NCBI RefSeq assembly: GCF_900108395.1
Contig: NZ_FNXE01000002.1
Span: forward strand, 1-64,000
Reading direction: 5' to 3'
From: Paenimyroides marinum
Lineage (GTDB): Bacteria; Bacteroidota; Bacteroidia; Flavobacteriales; Flavobacteriaceae
Length of the DNA stretch: 64,000 nucleotides
In this document: in pieces, positions 18,510-27,693 of the stretch
Position numbering within the stretch: the first letter of the stretch is position 1
Layout: each line of letters begins with the position of its first letter
Translations under genes and position numbers: made by a program
Notes under the pieces: model-generated
What the model saw: only the letters and a program-made list of their open reading frames with translations
What the model was told of the DNA's origin: nothing
Databases searched by the model: none

Positions 18510-19012
18510 TGTTCTATACCTGATAATAAAACATCGGCAAGCTGTTCCGAATGTTCCAGTTCTGACACAACATTCTGTGTACTTTCTATATTAATCAATG
18601 CTACTTTTGAAGCTTTTAAATAAGGCAGCAGGTTAAAACTGTTTTTTGATTTAAACTTCATCTTGTAATCGTTACTGCAAACAATACAGTCTATCTTATT
18701 TGCTTCCAAATAATTTTTAACGTAACGTTTGGTACTTCCCGTTAAAATGCCAAATTTTATTTTTGTTAAGCGCGACTGGTAGGTGTTTTCGATCAGTTTA
18801 CATGATTCTCGAAATTCTTCGGACTGAATTTTTTTAAGAAGTTTATATTCCGAATAAAAGAGCAAATCCGATATCGAATAAGACATATCATACCCGTGCG
18901 CCAATGTAACTTCAAATTGGTCGGCTGGGTTTCTTCTTAAAAATTCTAACAATACATTTAACGATTTAACATTGAAATCGGTAGGAATCAAAACTTTTTT
19001 TACTGCGTTCAT
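18506..19012 (-). CDS. universal stress protein-like protein
   Basis: 168 residues from the ATG at 19012, chosen because MNAVKKVLIPTDF begins the first UspA beta strand exactly. IPTDFN is the classic UspA start, and CIVCSNDYKMKF near residue 120 lies where UspA has its fourth strand. The ATP-binding G-x2-G-x9-G(S/T) motif is not evident, so nucleotide binding is doubtful. First gene of the operon with the lipocalin-like and YoaK-like genes. A stress-related role is inferred from the fold only. Confidence 0.6.
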   Translation of the reverse strand: MNAVKKVLIPTDFNVKSLNVLLEFLRRNPADQFEVTLAHGYDMSYSISDLLFYSEYKLLKKIQSEEFRESCKLIENTYQSRLTKIKFGILTGSTKRYVKNYLEANKIDCIVCSNDYKMKFKSKNSFNLLPYLKASKVALINIESTQNVVSELEHSEQLADVLLSGIEQ

Positions 19013-19122
19013 CTTTTTAAATAATGTTTGAAACAAAATTACGACCGCAGGTATTAGAAGGATTTAAAAATGAAATTATAAAGTTATTAGAAAAACAGGC
19101 AGTTATTAAAATGTTATTAGAA

Positions 19123-20499
19123 TTACAGCTGGTAGTTTCCCGTTGGTAAAATAATTTGAACGGTAGTCCCTATTTTTTCGACAGATTTAATAAGCAATTC
19201 GCCATTGTGCATTTTAATAATGTTGCGGCTTAAAGGTAGCCCAATGCCGTAACCTTCGTAATTAAAGGTGTTCGATGCACGAAAATATGGATCAAAAATA
19301 TAAGGCATTTCCGATTCGGGAATACCGATACCGTTGTCTTTAACAACAATCACAACAGATTGTTCGGTAGCACCCAGCGCAAGATAAACCTCGTTATTGT
19401 CTGAATATTTGCAGGCGTTCGATATAATGTTTGAAATAGCCAGGTGAAGCAGCTGCTGATTTCCTTTTATTTTCAGTTTTTCAGGACTTTCGGGTAACAG
19501 GCTAAAATCCATCTTAATTTTTAAATTCTTGTTTACCTTTAACAGGTTTTGTTGCACTTCCATTAAAATTTCGTCAACACGCACTTTATCAAAACGTTGG
19601 GTATTTTCGGTATAACCTGTGCGGGCTAAAAAAAGCAGGGCTTTGGTTTTCTCTTCTAATTTTTCGGCTTCCAGCAAAATATTCGTCAGTGCTTTTTCGT
19701 ATTCGGGAATCGACCGTTCTTTAGAAAGAATCAGATCCGCCTCGCCTATGATCGATGTCAGCGGTGTGTTTAATTCGTGCGAAGCGTTGCTTATAAAATT
19801 CTTCTGGGTTTCAAAAGATGTCTCAATTCTGTTTAACATATCGTTAAACGTATATTTAAGTTCGCTTATGGGATCTTTATGTTTTATGGCTGATACTTCC
19901 AACCGAAGGTGTAAATTTTCCGACCCTATTTTATTTACTTCTTTAATGATGGATTTTACGGGGCGAATTAACGTACGAAGCACAAAATGAGAAATAACGA
20001 AAATGAGAAACAGAGAAAACAGCAGTGATGTTATTAATAAGTTACGCAGATAAATGATATGGTGGCTGTAAAAATAATTTTCTGCCGAAACCACTACAAC
20101 ATACTCGTTTTTTTGGGCATCTTTATAAATTAATCCTGTATAAAACTGATCTGCCTTGTTGTGATTAAAAGAGGTGCTTTTTAAGGTATTACTTATTACT
20201 TTAAAAGGAATTTCCGCCGGAATTTTGTCTGCAATCCGGTTGTTCTGAACCGGTAAAATATAATACTTTTGGTTGGGAAGGTTTTCTAAAAAATTTTCAT
20301 AGGTTTCTTTTACTTTAAGTGATTCAGCTGGTTCACCCAATTTCATGGTAGCAATGGTTCCGGCTCTTAATTCTAAACGTTTGTAGAAATCTTCAAAAGC
20401 AAAGTTTGAAAAAGAATAGTAAATGTAGCCGGTAAAAATTAAAGTGTAAACAACAAAAATCAGTACAATTGTCAACACTGTTTTGTTATACGTTTTCAT
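19123..20499 (-). CDS. sensor histidine kinase (HAMP/HisKA/HATPase)
   Basis: 458 residues. Two membrane segments (about 8-30 and 150-172) flank a periplasmic sensor region of about 120 residues. HAMP follows, then the HisKA phospho-acceptor His in SNASHELNTPLTSI near 240, and HATPase motifs: N box AISNIISNACKYS near 355, DNGIGIPE near 388 and GYGIGLPLS near 419. It shares a 4-bp ATGA overlap with the upstream OmpR-type regulator, so the two form one signalling pair. The signal is unknown. Confidence 0.92.
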   Translation of the reverse strand: MKTYNKTVLTIVLIFVVYTLIFTGYIYYSFSNFAFEDFYKRLELRAGTIATMKLGEPAESLKVKETYENFLENLPNQKYYILPVQNNRIADKIPAEIPFKVISNTLKSTSFNHNKADQFYTGLIYKDAQKNEYVVVVSAENYFYSHHIIYLRNLLITSLLFSLFLIFVISHFVLRTLIRPVKSIIKEVNKIGSENLHLRLEVSAIKHKDPISELKYTFNDMLNRIETSFETQKNFISNASHELNTPLTSIIGEADLILSKERSIPEYEKALTNILLEAEKLEEKTKALLFLARTGYTENTQRFDKVRVDEILMEVQQNLLKVNKNLKIKMDFSLLPESPEKLKIKGNQQLLHLAISNIISNACKYSDNNEVYLALGATEQSVVIVVKDNGIGIPESEMPYIFDPYFRASNTFNYEGYGIGLPLSRNIIKMHNGELLIKSVEKIGTTVQIILPTGNYQL

Positions 20500-21194
20500 G
20501 CATCGTTTTTTAAAACATACCCCATACCGGTAACGGTGTGTATTAACTTTTTGGTTCCGAATTTATCAAGCTTTTTACGCAGGTAATTTACGTAAACATC
20601 TACCACGTTTGTGCCGTTGTCAAAATTTATTCCCCAAACGTTATCCAATAAATCGCCACGGTTTAAAACCTTTGTAGGTTTTTTCATAAACTCTAACAGC
20701 AAGCGGTATTCTGTAGAGGTTAATGAAACTTCATTGTTGTTGCGGGTTACTTTTTTGGTGTAGTCGTTTAGTTCTAAATCGGCAAATTTGTACACATCGT
20801 TTATAACAGAACCGTTTGCGTCAAAAAATTCACTTCGTCTTAAAAGATTTTTAATTCGGGCTTTCAGTTCAATCAACTTAAAAGGTTTAGCCAAATAATC
20901 ATCGGCACCGGTATCAAAACCTAAAACAATATTTTCTGCACTACCCAAAGCCGTTAAAATAAGTACGGGAAGCTCGGTATATCCGTCATTACGTATCTGT
21001 CTGCAAACTTCCAACCCATTCATTTTTGGCAGTAAAATATCTAATATTACCAGCTGGATATTTTTGGTTTTAATTAATTCTATTCCTTTTAAACCATCAG
21101 CAGCATGGAGTACTTTATAACCCTCTTCTTCCAAACTTTGCTTAATCAGGTCGGCTACGTGTTGTTCATCTTCAATTATTAATATTGTACTCAT
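20496..21194 (-). CDS. OmpR/PhoB-family response regulator
   Basis: 232 residues. Receiver domain with acidic pocket EDE at 8-10, phospho-acceptor Asp52 (VILDILLPKMNG), Thr/Ala switch region (LTALGS) near 80 and Lys in AKPF near 103. The C-terminal winged helix (about 130-230) has TSTEYRLLLEFM and the RVNYLRKKL-like helix near 206. It is transcribed first and overlaps its cognate kinase by 4 bp. Target genes may include the adjacent stress-type operon, which is speculation. Confidence 0.93.
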   Translation of the reverse strand: MSTILIIEDEQHVADLIKQSLEEEGYKVLHAADGLKGIELIKTKNIQLVILDILLPKMNGLEVCRQIRNDGYTELPVLILTALGSAENIVLGFDTGADDYLAKPFKLIELKARIKNLLRRSEFFDANGSVINDVYKFADLELNDYTKKVTRNNNEVSLTSTEYRLLLEFMKKPTKVLNRGDLLDNVWGINFDNGTNVVDVYVNYLRKKLDKFGTKKLIHTVTGMGYVLKNDA

Positions 21195-21261
21195 TATTTT
21201 TAGCTGTAATTGTCAAAAATAAAATTTGTTCATTTAACATTCATTAAAATTGCATTAGAAT

Positions 21262-21633
21262 TTATTTAATGACTGCCGATATATGCCATAGAACGCCATT
21301 TAAATCTATTAAATGACAAACGCGTTTTCCCCACGGAAAATTCTGAGGTTCACGTACATTGGACCCGGGATATTTCTGATTAAGATTTAATTTTTTAAGC
21401 TTCTCATACCAAGCATCGGCATCGTTAACCTCAAGAATAATCATAAAATTACCATGCATCCACTCTGCAGGATATTTTTGGAGAATAATTTTGTTTTCAT
21501 CAATAATCATAATGGCAATTTCATCATCAGTATAATCTAGAGAAAACCCTATTTCGGTATAAAATTCAATTGCTTTCTGTAAATCGCTTCCGGCAGAAAT
21601 AAAAGTTGTTATATTGTTCGTTTTTAAGCTCAT
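21262..21633 (-). CDS. VOC (glyoxalase/bleomycin resistance) fold protein
   Basis: 123 residues in two beta-alpha-beta-beta-beta halves. FISAGSDLQKAIEFYTEIGFSL-type opening, and a C-terminal motif FPWGKRVCHLIDLNGVLWH in which Asp/Asn-Gly and His recall VOC metal sites. The usual first-strand His/metal ligand is not obvious (TTFISAG). Lies 5 bp after the stop of the J-domain gene and is probably co-transcribed with it. Function unknown. Confidence 0.7.
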   Translation of the reverse strand: MSLKTNNITTFISAGSDLQKAIEFYTEIGFSLDYTDDEIAIMIIDENKIILQKYPAEWMHGNFMIILEVNDADAWYEKLKKLNLNQKYPGSNVREPQNFPWGKRVCHLIDLNGVLWHISAVIK

Positions 21634-21638
21634 AATAA

Positions 21639-23120
21639 TTAAAAAATGGTGTGATATATACCGTAAAGATACACCATAAACGAAAAAAACATGTATCCCT
21701 TAGTAAATGCTAATTCATTTGGTGCTGTTAAGTTATTAAAAACATATAACTGACTTAAGAAAAGCAAAGAAATAAGTAGCAATAATGGATTAGAACTATG
21801 CAAAACACCAAAATTAATTCGGGTGTCTTTATCGGTATTTGAATTGATTAACCGAACGTATTGAATTTCATTTGTATTATTTCTTGCAATCTTGTACGTA
21901 TCGTATTTTCTTTTTGATAAAATTTCATAAAAATCATTTTCGGTAACATTTACTGAAATTTCATCATTAAAAACCACAAAATAATCTCTGTATATACGCC
22001 CGTTCGATTGCGGTCTGGAAGTTTCTATGTAATGCGATGTTAACCGTACTTCTGTTTCATTAAAGCTTTTAATCGTTTTAAAAAAGACCAGTAGTACCAA
22101 AAGTGCAAAAGATCCAAATGATATCTTATAGATAAAAGGCATTCGGTTATTTAGTTGTTTCAGCTTATCTGAAATCCAATTTAAAAAGGTCTTGCTTGAC
22201 TGTTTAGGCGGTAATCCAAATTTATTTTCGGTGGCTTCGCTATCTGAGACCAACAATTCTTTCACGAGAAAAAGATTATACAAAGGAATAAACAATTGCC
22301 ACACATTGTTTTTTAACTTTTCTATATCGTGTATTCTTTTGTAACACTGGCTAAAAATAACCCAAAGAAGTACTATATGTATTAAAAAGGATACTATTTG
22401 TATGGTTGAAAATAAAAACAAAAACGTATTTAAAACCATTGGAATACTCAAAAAGACAAGCCGGTTTTTAAACTCATTTTTATTGATACGGGCATTCATT
22501 CCAAAAAACGTCTCCTTTTTAAAATGAGCTTCGTCCACATCAGGAAACTGCAATTTTATTTTTTGAAATGCCTTTTCTGCCGGATTGCTATTATCGTATA
22601 AAAGTTTTATTTGATATTTGTATGCTGTGTTATCTAGACCTGTAATGGTCATTAAAATAATGATTTCATCAGCAAAATGATCCATTTTTAAATAATGGGT
22701 TCCGGCAAAAGAAACATTGCCCAGCACATTTATATGTACAGCCTTACATTGGCTCACATTCCACTGCAAAAGAACAAGGTCATTTACAGCAAAATGTTTT
22801 TTATTTACCTGAAAAACATGAATTAAAGGTTTGGTAACCGGAGGGGAATACTGCCTGTTTTTTTGTAGATTACTTTGAGTGTAATTTGTTTTTGTTGATG
22901 CTTGATTTGCTACCGCGTGTAAATACTGATGCAGCAACATGCGTTTGTTGGCATCCATTAAAAAATCGTAAGCTTCATTAATTTTCAGGAAATAGGTAGT
23001 GGCAAACGGATCTTTATTAATATCGGGATGATATTTTTTAGACAACGTTCGGTACGCTTTCTTAATGACGGCTTCATCAGAAAAATTCGGAATTTCTAAT
23101 ACAACGTAATAGTTAATCAT
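21639..23120 (-). CDS. J-domain membrane protein with DUF805-like region
   Basis: 493 residues. An N-terminal J domain (1-65) with the HPD motif at 31-33 should stimulate an Hsp70. A low-complexity N/Q/T linker follows, then a beta-rich segment (about 100-175, VLLQWNVSQCKAVHINVLG) that looks like a small Ig-like domain. Next comes a membrane region (about 215-290) where CYKRIHDIEKLKNN and FIPLYNLFLVKELLV resemble DUF805. Further hydrophobic segments lie near 330 and at the C-terminus (about 450-490). The architecture suggests recruitment of DnaK to the inner membrane. The J domain is certain; the other domains are judged by eye. Confidence 0.75.
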   Translation of the reverse strand: MINYYVVLEIPNFSDEAVIKKAYRTLSKKYHPDINKDPFATTYFLKINEAYDFLMDANKRMLLHQYLHAVANQASTKTNYTQSNLQKNRQYSPPVTKPLIHVFQVNKKHFAVNDLVLLQWNVSQCKAVHINVLGNVSFAGTHYLKMDHFADEIIILMTITGLDNTAYKYQIKLLYDNSNPAEKAFQKIKLQFPDVDEAHFKKETFFGMNARINKNEFKNRLVFLSIPMVLNTFLFLFSTIQIVSFLIHIVLLWVIFSQCYKRIHDIEKLKNNVWQLFIPLYNLFLVKELLVSDSEATENKFGLPPKQSSKTFLNWISDKLKQLNNRMPFIYKISFGSFALLVLLVFFKTIKSFNETEVRLTSHYIETSRPQSNGRIYRDYFVVFNDEISVNVTENDFYEILSKRKYDTYKIARNNTNEIQYVRLINSNTDKDTRINFGVLHSSNPLLLLISLLFLSQLYVFNNLTAPNELAFTKGYMFFSFMVYLYGIYHTIF

Positions 23121-23205
23121 TAATAAATAGCAATGTTTTTACTCGTCGTTTTTATCGTTTCAAGGTACTAAAAATAGTGATAAATATTAAAAAACAAATG
23201 ATTAT

Positions 23206-26007
23206 CTACAACTTCTCTTTCAAATACTTTCCGGTAACTGATTTTTTATTTTTTGCAATTTCTTCGGGCGTTCCGGCAGCAACAACGGTTCCACCATTTT
23301 TACCACCATCGGGACCGATATCAATCACATAATCGGCACATTTTACCATGTCTAAATTGTGTTCAATAACAATAATTGAATGCCCTTTTTCTATCAATGC
23401 CTGAAACGATTGTAATAATTTCTGAATATCGTGGAAATGTAAACCTGTGGTGGGTTCATCAAAAATAAACAATGCTCGTTCTTTAACCGCTCCTTTTCCT
23501 AAGAAAGTAGCCAGTTTTACACGTTGTGCTTCACCGCCCGATAAAGTTGACGAGGATTGCCCCAATGCAACATATCCCAAACCAACATCTTGCAGAGGCT
23601 GAATTTTCTGTGCTATTTTTTCCTGATTATTTTTTGTAAAAAATTCAATGGATTCATCGACTGTTAACGTCAAAATATCATAAATGTTTTTTCCTTCAAA
23701 ATGTACTTCAAGAACTTCTTTTTTAAAACGTTTTCCTTTACAAGCATCACACTCTAAATGAACATCTGCCATAAACTGCATTTCAATGGTCACCACACCA
23801 TCGCCTTTACAAACTTCGCAACGACCGCCGTCTACGTTAAAAGAAAAATGTTTGGGTTGGTAGTTTCTTATTTTTGAAAGCTTTTGTTTTGAAAACAAAT
23901 CTCTGATGTCATCATAGGCTTTAATATATGAAATGGGATTAGAACGCGAGCTTTTACCAATAGGATTTTGATCTACGTATTCTATGTGTTTAATGTGCGA
24001 AAACGAACCTGTTATTCCGTTGAATTGTCCGGCTTTTTCACTCGTTCCGGTTAAATGTTTTTCTATTGCAGGATACAAAATCTTTTTAACCAAAGTTGAT
24101 TTTCCGCTACCCGAAACACCTGTAACCATGGTTAAACAATCTAACGGAAATACAACATCAATATTTTTTAAATTGTTTTCCCGTGCGCCTTTTACCTCAA
24201 TAACGTTTTTAACCGGTCTGCGTTTTTCAGGTACTTCAATTTTTAAGGTCCCGTTTAAATAATTGGCAGTTAATGTATCGCTCTTTAAAATTTCATCAAA
24301 CGTACCTTGCGCCACCAACTCACCGCCAAGCACACCCGCTTCAGGACCAATGTCGATGATTTCATCCGCAGCCTTCATAACATCTTCATCGTGTTCCACA
24401 ATGATAACGGTGTTGCCCAAATCGCGAAGATTTTTAAGCACATCGATTAATTTTTCAGAATCACGTGAATGCAGACCAATACTTGGTTCGTCTAAAATAT
24501 ACATAGAACCTACCAAACTACTTCCCAATGAGGTTGCCAGATTAATGCGTTGCGATTCACCGCCCGAAAGTGTTGAAGATTTACGGTTTATGGTCAGGTA
24601 ATCTAACCCCACATCGCTTAAAAACTGTAAGCGGTTGTTGATTTCAAGCAGTAAACGTTTGGCAACTTTTTCTTCAAATTCATTTAACTGAACGGTTTTA
24701 AAGAAATCGCGTAATTCATTAATTGGCAAGTCAACTAAATCAGAAATGGTTTTACCGGCAATTTTCACGTAATTAGCTTCAGGTCGTAAACGTTTTCCGT
24801 GACAAACGGTACACTTTGTTTTTCCTCGGTAACGTGAAAGCATTACCCTGTTTTGAATTTTATAATTATTGGCTTCTAAATCTTTAAAAAAATCATTTAA
24901 ACCGGTGAAATAACTGTTTCCTTCCCAAATTAATTTTTTCTGATCGTCAGATAATTCATAATAAGGTTTGTGAATAGGGAAATCGAATTTATGAGAATTA
25001 TTTACCAATTGATCGCGGTACCACGACATGCTTTCTCCACGCCACGGATAAATCGCGTTTTCATAAACAGATAATGCGGTATTTGGAACGACCAGATCTT
25101 CGTCGATACCAATAGTGGTGCCAAAACCATCGCATTTTGGACAAGCACCATACGGATTGTTGAAACTGAATAAATGAACATTTGGTTCTAAAAACGTGAT
25201 GCCGTCCAGTTCAAATTTATTGTTAAACTCTAATTGATTTCCTGTTCCCAATTCATAAAGATACAAAACACCTTTTCCTTCAAAAAACGCCGTATCCACA
25301 GCATCTGATAAACGATTGTAAAAATCTTCTTCGTGACGGACAACCAAGCGGTCAATAATCAACTGTACATTAGCTGCTTTAATGGTTTTTGGAGAAAACT
25401 GTTCTATAAATTCATCAATCCTGTGTGTTTCGTTTTTATAAAATAAACGTGCAAAGCCTTGTTGTAAAGCTATTTTTAATTGATCGATAACAGACCGTTC
25501 TTTCAATTCGTAAATCGGTGCAAGCAATAACCATTTAGAGGTTTTGTCGAACGTTTTAACCGTATCAGTAACATCGGTTACTGTGTGTTTCTTTACTTCA
25601 TTACCCGAAATTGGAGAAAAAGTACGACCAATGCGTGCGTAAAGCAATTTTAAGTAATCATAAATTTCGGTTGATGTACCCACGGTTGACCGTGCATTGG
25701 TAGTGTTCACTTTTTGTTCAATAGCAACAGCCGGTGCAATACCTTTTATATATTCTACTTTGGGCTTGTTGATACGACCAAGAAATTGCCGAGCATAAGA
25801 AGACAAACTTTCCACGTAACGTCGCTGACCTTCGGCGTATAAGGTATCAAAAGCCAAACTTGATTTACCAGAACCCGATAAACCGGTAATGACAACCATT
25901 TTATTGCGCGGAATAACCACATCTATATTTTTTAAATTATGTAGATGTGCACCCTTTATAATGATATTTTGTTTTGGATCGATTGTAGAAAAATCTGGTT
26001 TTTTCAT
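23206..26007 (-). CDS. uvrA: excinuclease ABC subunit A
   Basis: 933 residues, the full length of UvrA, the damage-recognition ATPase of nucleotide excision repair. Two ABC modules are seen: Walker A GLSGSGKSSL near 42 and GVSGSGKSTL near 625, each with its signature (STLSGGESQRI and STLSGGEAQRV) and DEPSIGLH/DEPTTGLH. Zinc-finger cysteines are present (CPKC near 285, CTVC near 405, CEVC...CDAC near 730-760). MKKPDFSTIDPKQ precedes the first strand. Single gene divergent from the sigma factor. Confidence 0.97.
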   Translation of the reverse strand: MKKPDFSTIDPKQNIIIKGAHLHNLKNIDVVIPRNKMVVITGLSGSGKSSLAFDTLYAEGQRRYVESLSSYARQFLGRINKPKVEYIKGIAPAVAIEQKVNTTNARSTVGTSTEIYDYLKLLYARIGRTFSPISGNEVKKHTVTDVTDTVKTFDKTSKWLLLAPIYELKERSVIDQLKIALQQGFARLFYKNETHRIDEFIEQFSPKTIKAANVQLIIDRLVVRHEEDFYNRLSDAVDTAFFEGKGVLYLYELGTGNQLEFNNKFELDGITFLEPNVHLFSFNNPYGACPKCDGFGTTIGIDEDLVVPNTALSVYENAIYPWRGESMSWYRDQLVNNSHKFDFPIHKPYYELSDDQKKLIWEGNSYFTGLNDFFKDLEANNYKIQNRVMLSRYRGKTKCTVCHGKRLRPEANYVKIAGKTISDLVDLPINELRDFFKTVQLNEFEEKVAKRLLLEINNRLQFLSDVGLDYLTINRKSSTLSGGESQRINLATSLGSSLVGSMYILDEPSIGLHSRDSEKLIDVLKNLRDLGNTVIIVEHDEDVMKAADEIIDIGPEAGVLGGELVAQGTFDEILKSDTLTANYLNGTLKIEVPEKRRPVKNVIEVKGARENNLKNIDVVFPLDCLTMVTGVSGSGKSTLVKKILYPAIEKHLTGTSEKAGQFNGITGSFSHIKHIEYVDQNPIGKSSRSNPISYIKAYDDIRDLFSKQKLSKIRNYQPKHFSFNVDGGRCEVCKGDGVVTIEMQFMADVHLECDACKGKRFKKEVLEVHFEGKNIYDILTLTVDESIEFFTKNNQEKIAQKIQPLQDVGLGYVALGQSSSTLSGGEAQRVKLATFLGKGAVKERALFIFDEPTTGLHFHDIQKLLQSFQALIEKGHSIIVIEHNLDMVKCADYVIDIGPDGGKNGGTVVAAGTPEEIAKNKKSVTGKYLKEKL

Positions 26008-26106
26008 TTTTTATAAAATAACTACAAATTTACGAATTATTAAGAGAAGATGCTTTGTGGTTGTGCTACAATAATTTTAAAAAAAATCAATAATATTTTT
26101 ATTAAG

Positions 26107-26138
26107 TTTTTTTTAAGAAATATTTTTTTATATATTTG
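26107..26138 (+). promoter_or_regulatory. probable promoter of the sigma factor gene
   Basis: TATATTTG at 26131-26138 matches the bacteroidete -7 element. The -33 region is only a T-run, so the match is partial. It would give a leader of roughly 65 nt. Confidence 0.45.
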
Positions 26139-26210
26139 TTCATAACTCTTAAAAAAAAGAAGCCTATAACACATCTGTACTTATAATAAAAACCTAAAAC
26201 ATAAGTGAGG

Positions 26211-26795
26211 ATGGCAAAAGAAATTTTGTCAGATGCGGTATTATTAAATGAATACGCTTCTGGAAACGAATGGGCTTTGGCGCAGTTAATTGAGCGTCAT
26301 AAATCAAAATTATACAGTTTTATTTTTTCTAAAGTAAAAGACAGGGATTTATCTGACGATATTTTTCAGGATACTTTTATTAAGGTAATCAATACCATTA
26401 GAAAGCAAAATTATAATGAGGAAGGAAAATTCTTGCCTTGGGTAATGCGTATTGCCCATAATTTAATCATTGATCACTTTAGAAGGCAGTCAAAAGTTAA
26501 AATGCAACGCGAAAAAGAAGAATTTCCTCTTTTTAGTAAAATTCTTGATAGTGAAATGAATATTGAAGCCCGCATTATAACCGGGCAAATTGAAGATGAT
26601 TTACAATCATTGGTATTAAAATTACCCGAAGACCAACAAGAAATAATACGGTTGCGGTTATATGACGATTTAACGTTTAAGGAAATTGCAGAATTAAACG
26701 GTATCAGTATCAACACAGCTCTGGGCAGAATGCGTTATGCCATTATTAATTTGCGTAAAATAATCAATCAAAAACAAATTATTTTAAACGATTAA
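26211..26795 (+). CDS. RNA polymerase sigma-70 family (ECF-type) sigma factor
   Basis: 194 residues. Region 2 (about 22-95) contains DLSDDIFQDTFIKVI and LPWVMRIAHNLIIDHFRR, and region 4 (about 135-185) contains LPEDQQEIIRLRLYDDLTFKEIAELNGIS with the helix-turn-helix. No anti-sigma gene follows in the usual place; instead there is a 47-codon ORF 51 bp downstream. The ATG at 26211 is used rather than a GTG two codons upstream. Target promoters are unknown. Sits divergent from uvrA. Confidence 0.9.
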   Translation: MAKEILSDAVLLNEYASGNEWALAQLIERHKSKLYSFIFSKVKDRDLSDDIFQDTFIKVINTIRKQNYNEEGKFLPWVMRIAHNLIIDHFRRQSKVKMQREKEEFPLFSKILDSEMNIEARIITGQIEDDLQSLVLKLPEDQQEIIRLRLYDDLTFKEIAELNGISINTALGRMRYAIINLRKIINQKQIILND

Positions 26796-26846
26796 ACAAT
26801 ATAAAGAAAGGTTGTGGCGTTATATCATAAAATTAAGTTTTATTCT

Positions 26847-26990
26847 ATGATAAAAAATTACAAAAGCAACAGTAAACAACAAAACAATCTATTACCTAAA
26901 AAGAGTACCATTGATTTTGTTTTAAATTATTCAAAAAGTACCAAAATGGTAAAAAAAGACTCTTTTAATTTCATAACTTTTCAAAACTAA
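26847..26990 (+). CDS. small basic protein ORF downstream of the sigma factor, unknown
   Basis: 47 codons starting ATG ATA AAA AAT TAC. The product is rich in Lys, Asn and Ser, has no hydrophobic segment and contains the stretch STIDFVLNYSKS in its middle (residues 20-31). It ends exactly at the stem of a strong terminator, as a last gene of an operon would. It is 51 bp after the sigma gene on the same strand. Expression is not proven and no family is recognised; position and the neat terminator are the support. Confidence 0.55.
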   Translation: MIKNYKSNSKQQNNLLPKKSTIDFVLNYSKSTKMVKKDSFNFITFQN

Positions 26991-27020
26991 AAAAGGAACT
27001 TTTAATAAGTTCCTTTTTTT
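26990..27020. terminator. bidirectional terminator between the sigma factor region and nth
   Basis: Stem AAAAAGGAACT / AGTTCCTTTTT with a 7-nt loop and T/A runs on both sides, between convergent transcription units. Confidence 0.85.
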
Positions 27021-27684
27021 ATTGCTTATTGGTTTTCAACAATTCATTGATAAGAGATTTCTTGCCAATGGTTCGGGTAATGATGTCTTTTTCCAGTTTC
27101 CAGCCACGTGCCGGCGAATACTCTCTGCCGTACCAGATCATCTGTAAATGTAATTTGTTCCAAGTGTTTATAGGGAAAAGTTTTTTGGCGTCCATTTCGG
27201 TTTGAACAACACTTTTTCCTGAACTTAGATTCCAGCGGTACATCAATCTGTGAATGTGCGTATCTACAGGAAAAGCAGGAATGTTGAAGGCTTGCGACAT
27301 GACCACAGATGCCGTTTTGTGCCCCACGGCAGGTAATGTTTCTAATATGTTTATATCTGCCGGTACTTCGCCTTTATATTGATCGATTAAAATTTTACTT
27401 AAACCGTAAATTCCTTTGGATTTCATGGGTGATAATCCACACGGACGGATAATATCTGCAATTTCTTCCACAGTAAGTTTAACCATATCATACGGGTTAT
27501 CGGCAATAGCAAATAATTTTGGCGTTATCTGGTTCACGCGTACATCGGTACATTGAGCAGAAAGCAAAACCGCAATTAATAAGGTATAAGGATCTTTGTG
27601 ATCTAACGGAATAGAAACTTCAGGATATAATTTCTCTAAAGTGTCAATTACAAACTGAACTTTTTCTTGTTTTTTCATATTCAT
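27019..27684 (-). CDS. nth: endonuclease III (Nth/HhH-GPD DNA glycosylase) lacking the Fe-S cysteines
   Basis: 221 residues. LLIAVLLSAQCTDVRVNQ near 30-47, catalytic Lys in the helix-hairpin-helix LPAVGHKTASVVM near 117, and catalytic Asp in AFPVDTHIHRLMYR near 139 define endonuclease III, a base-excision glycosylase/AP lyase for oxidised pyrimidines. The C-terminus reads GREYSPARGWKLEKD and has none of the four Cys that hold the 4Fe-4S cluster in E. coli Nth. The stop codon overlaps the shared terminator. Two Met codons (27684, 27678) are possible starts. Confidence 0.93.
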   Translation of the reverse strand: MNMKKQEKVQFVIDTLEKLYPEVSIPLDHKDPYTLLIAVLLSAQCTDVRVNQITPKLFAIADNPYDMVKLTVEEIADIIRPCGLSPMKSKGIYGLSKILIDQYKGEVPADINILETLPAVGHKTASVVMSQAFNIPAFPVDTHIHRLMYRWNLSSGKSVVQTEMDAKKLFPINTWNKLHLQMIWYGREYSPARGWKLEKDIITRTIGKKSLINELLKTNKQ

Positions 27685-27693
27685 TAAATAGAA

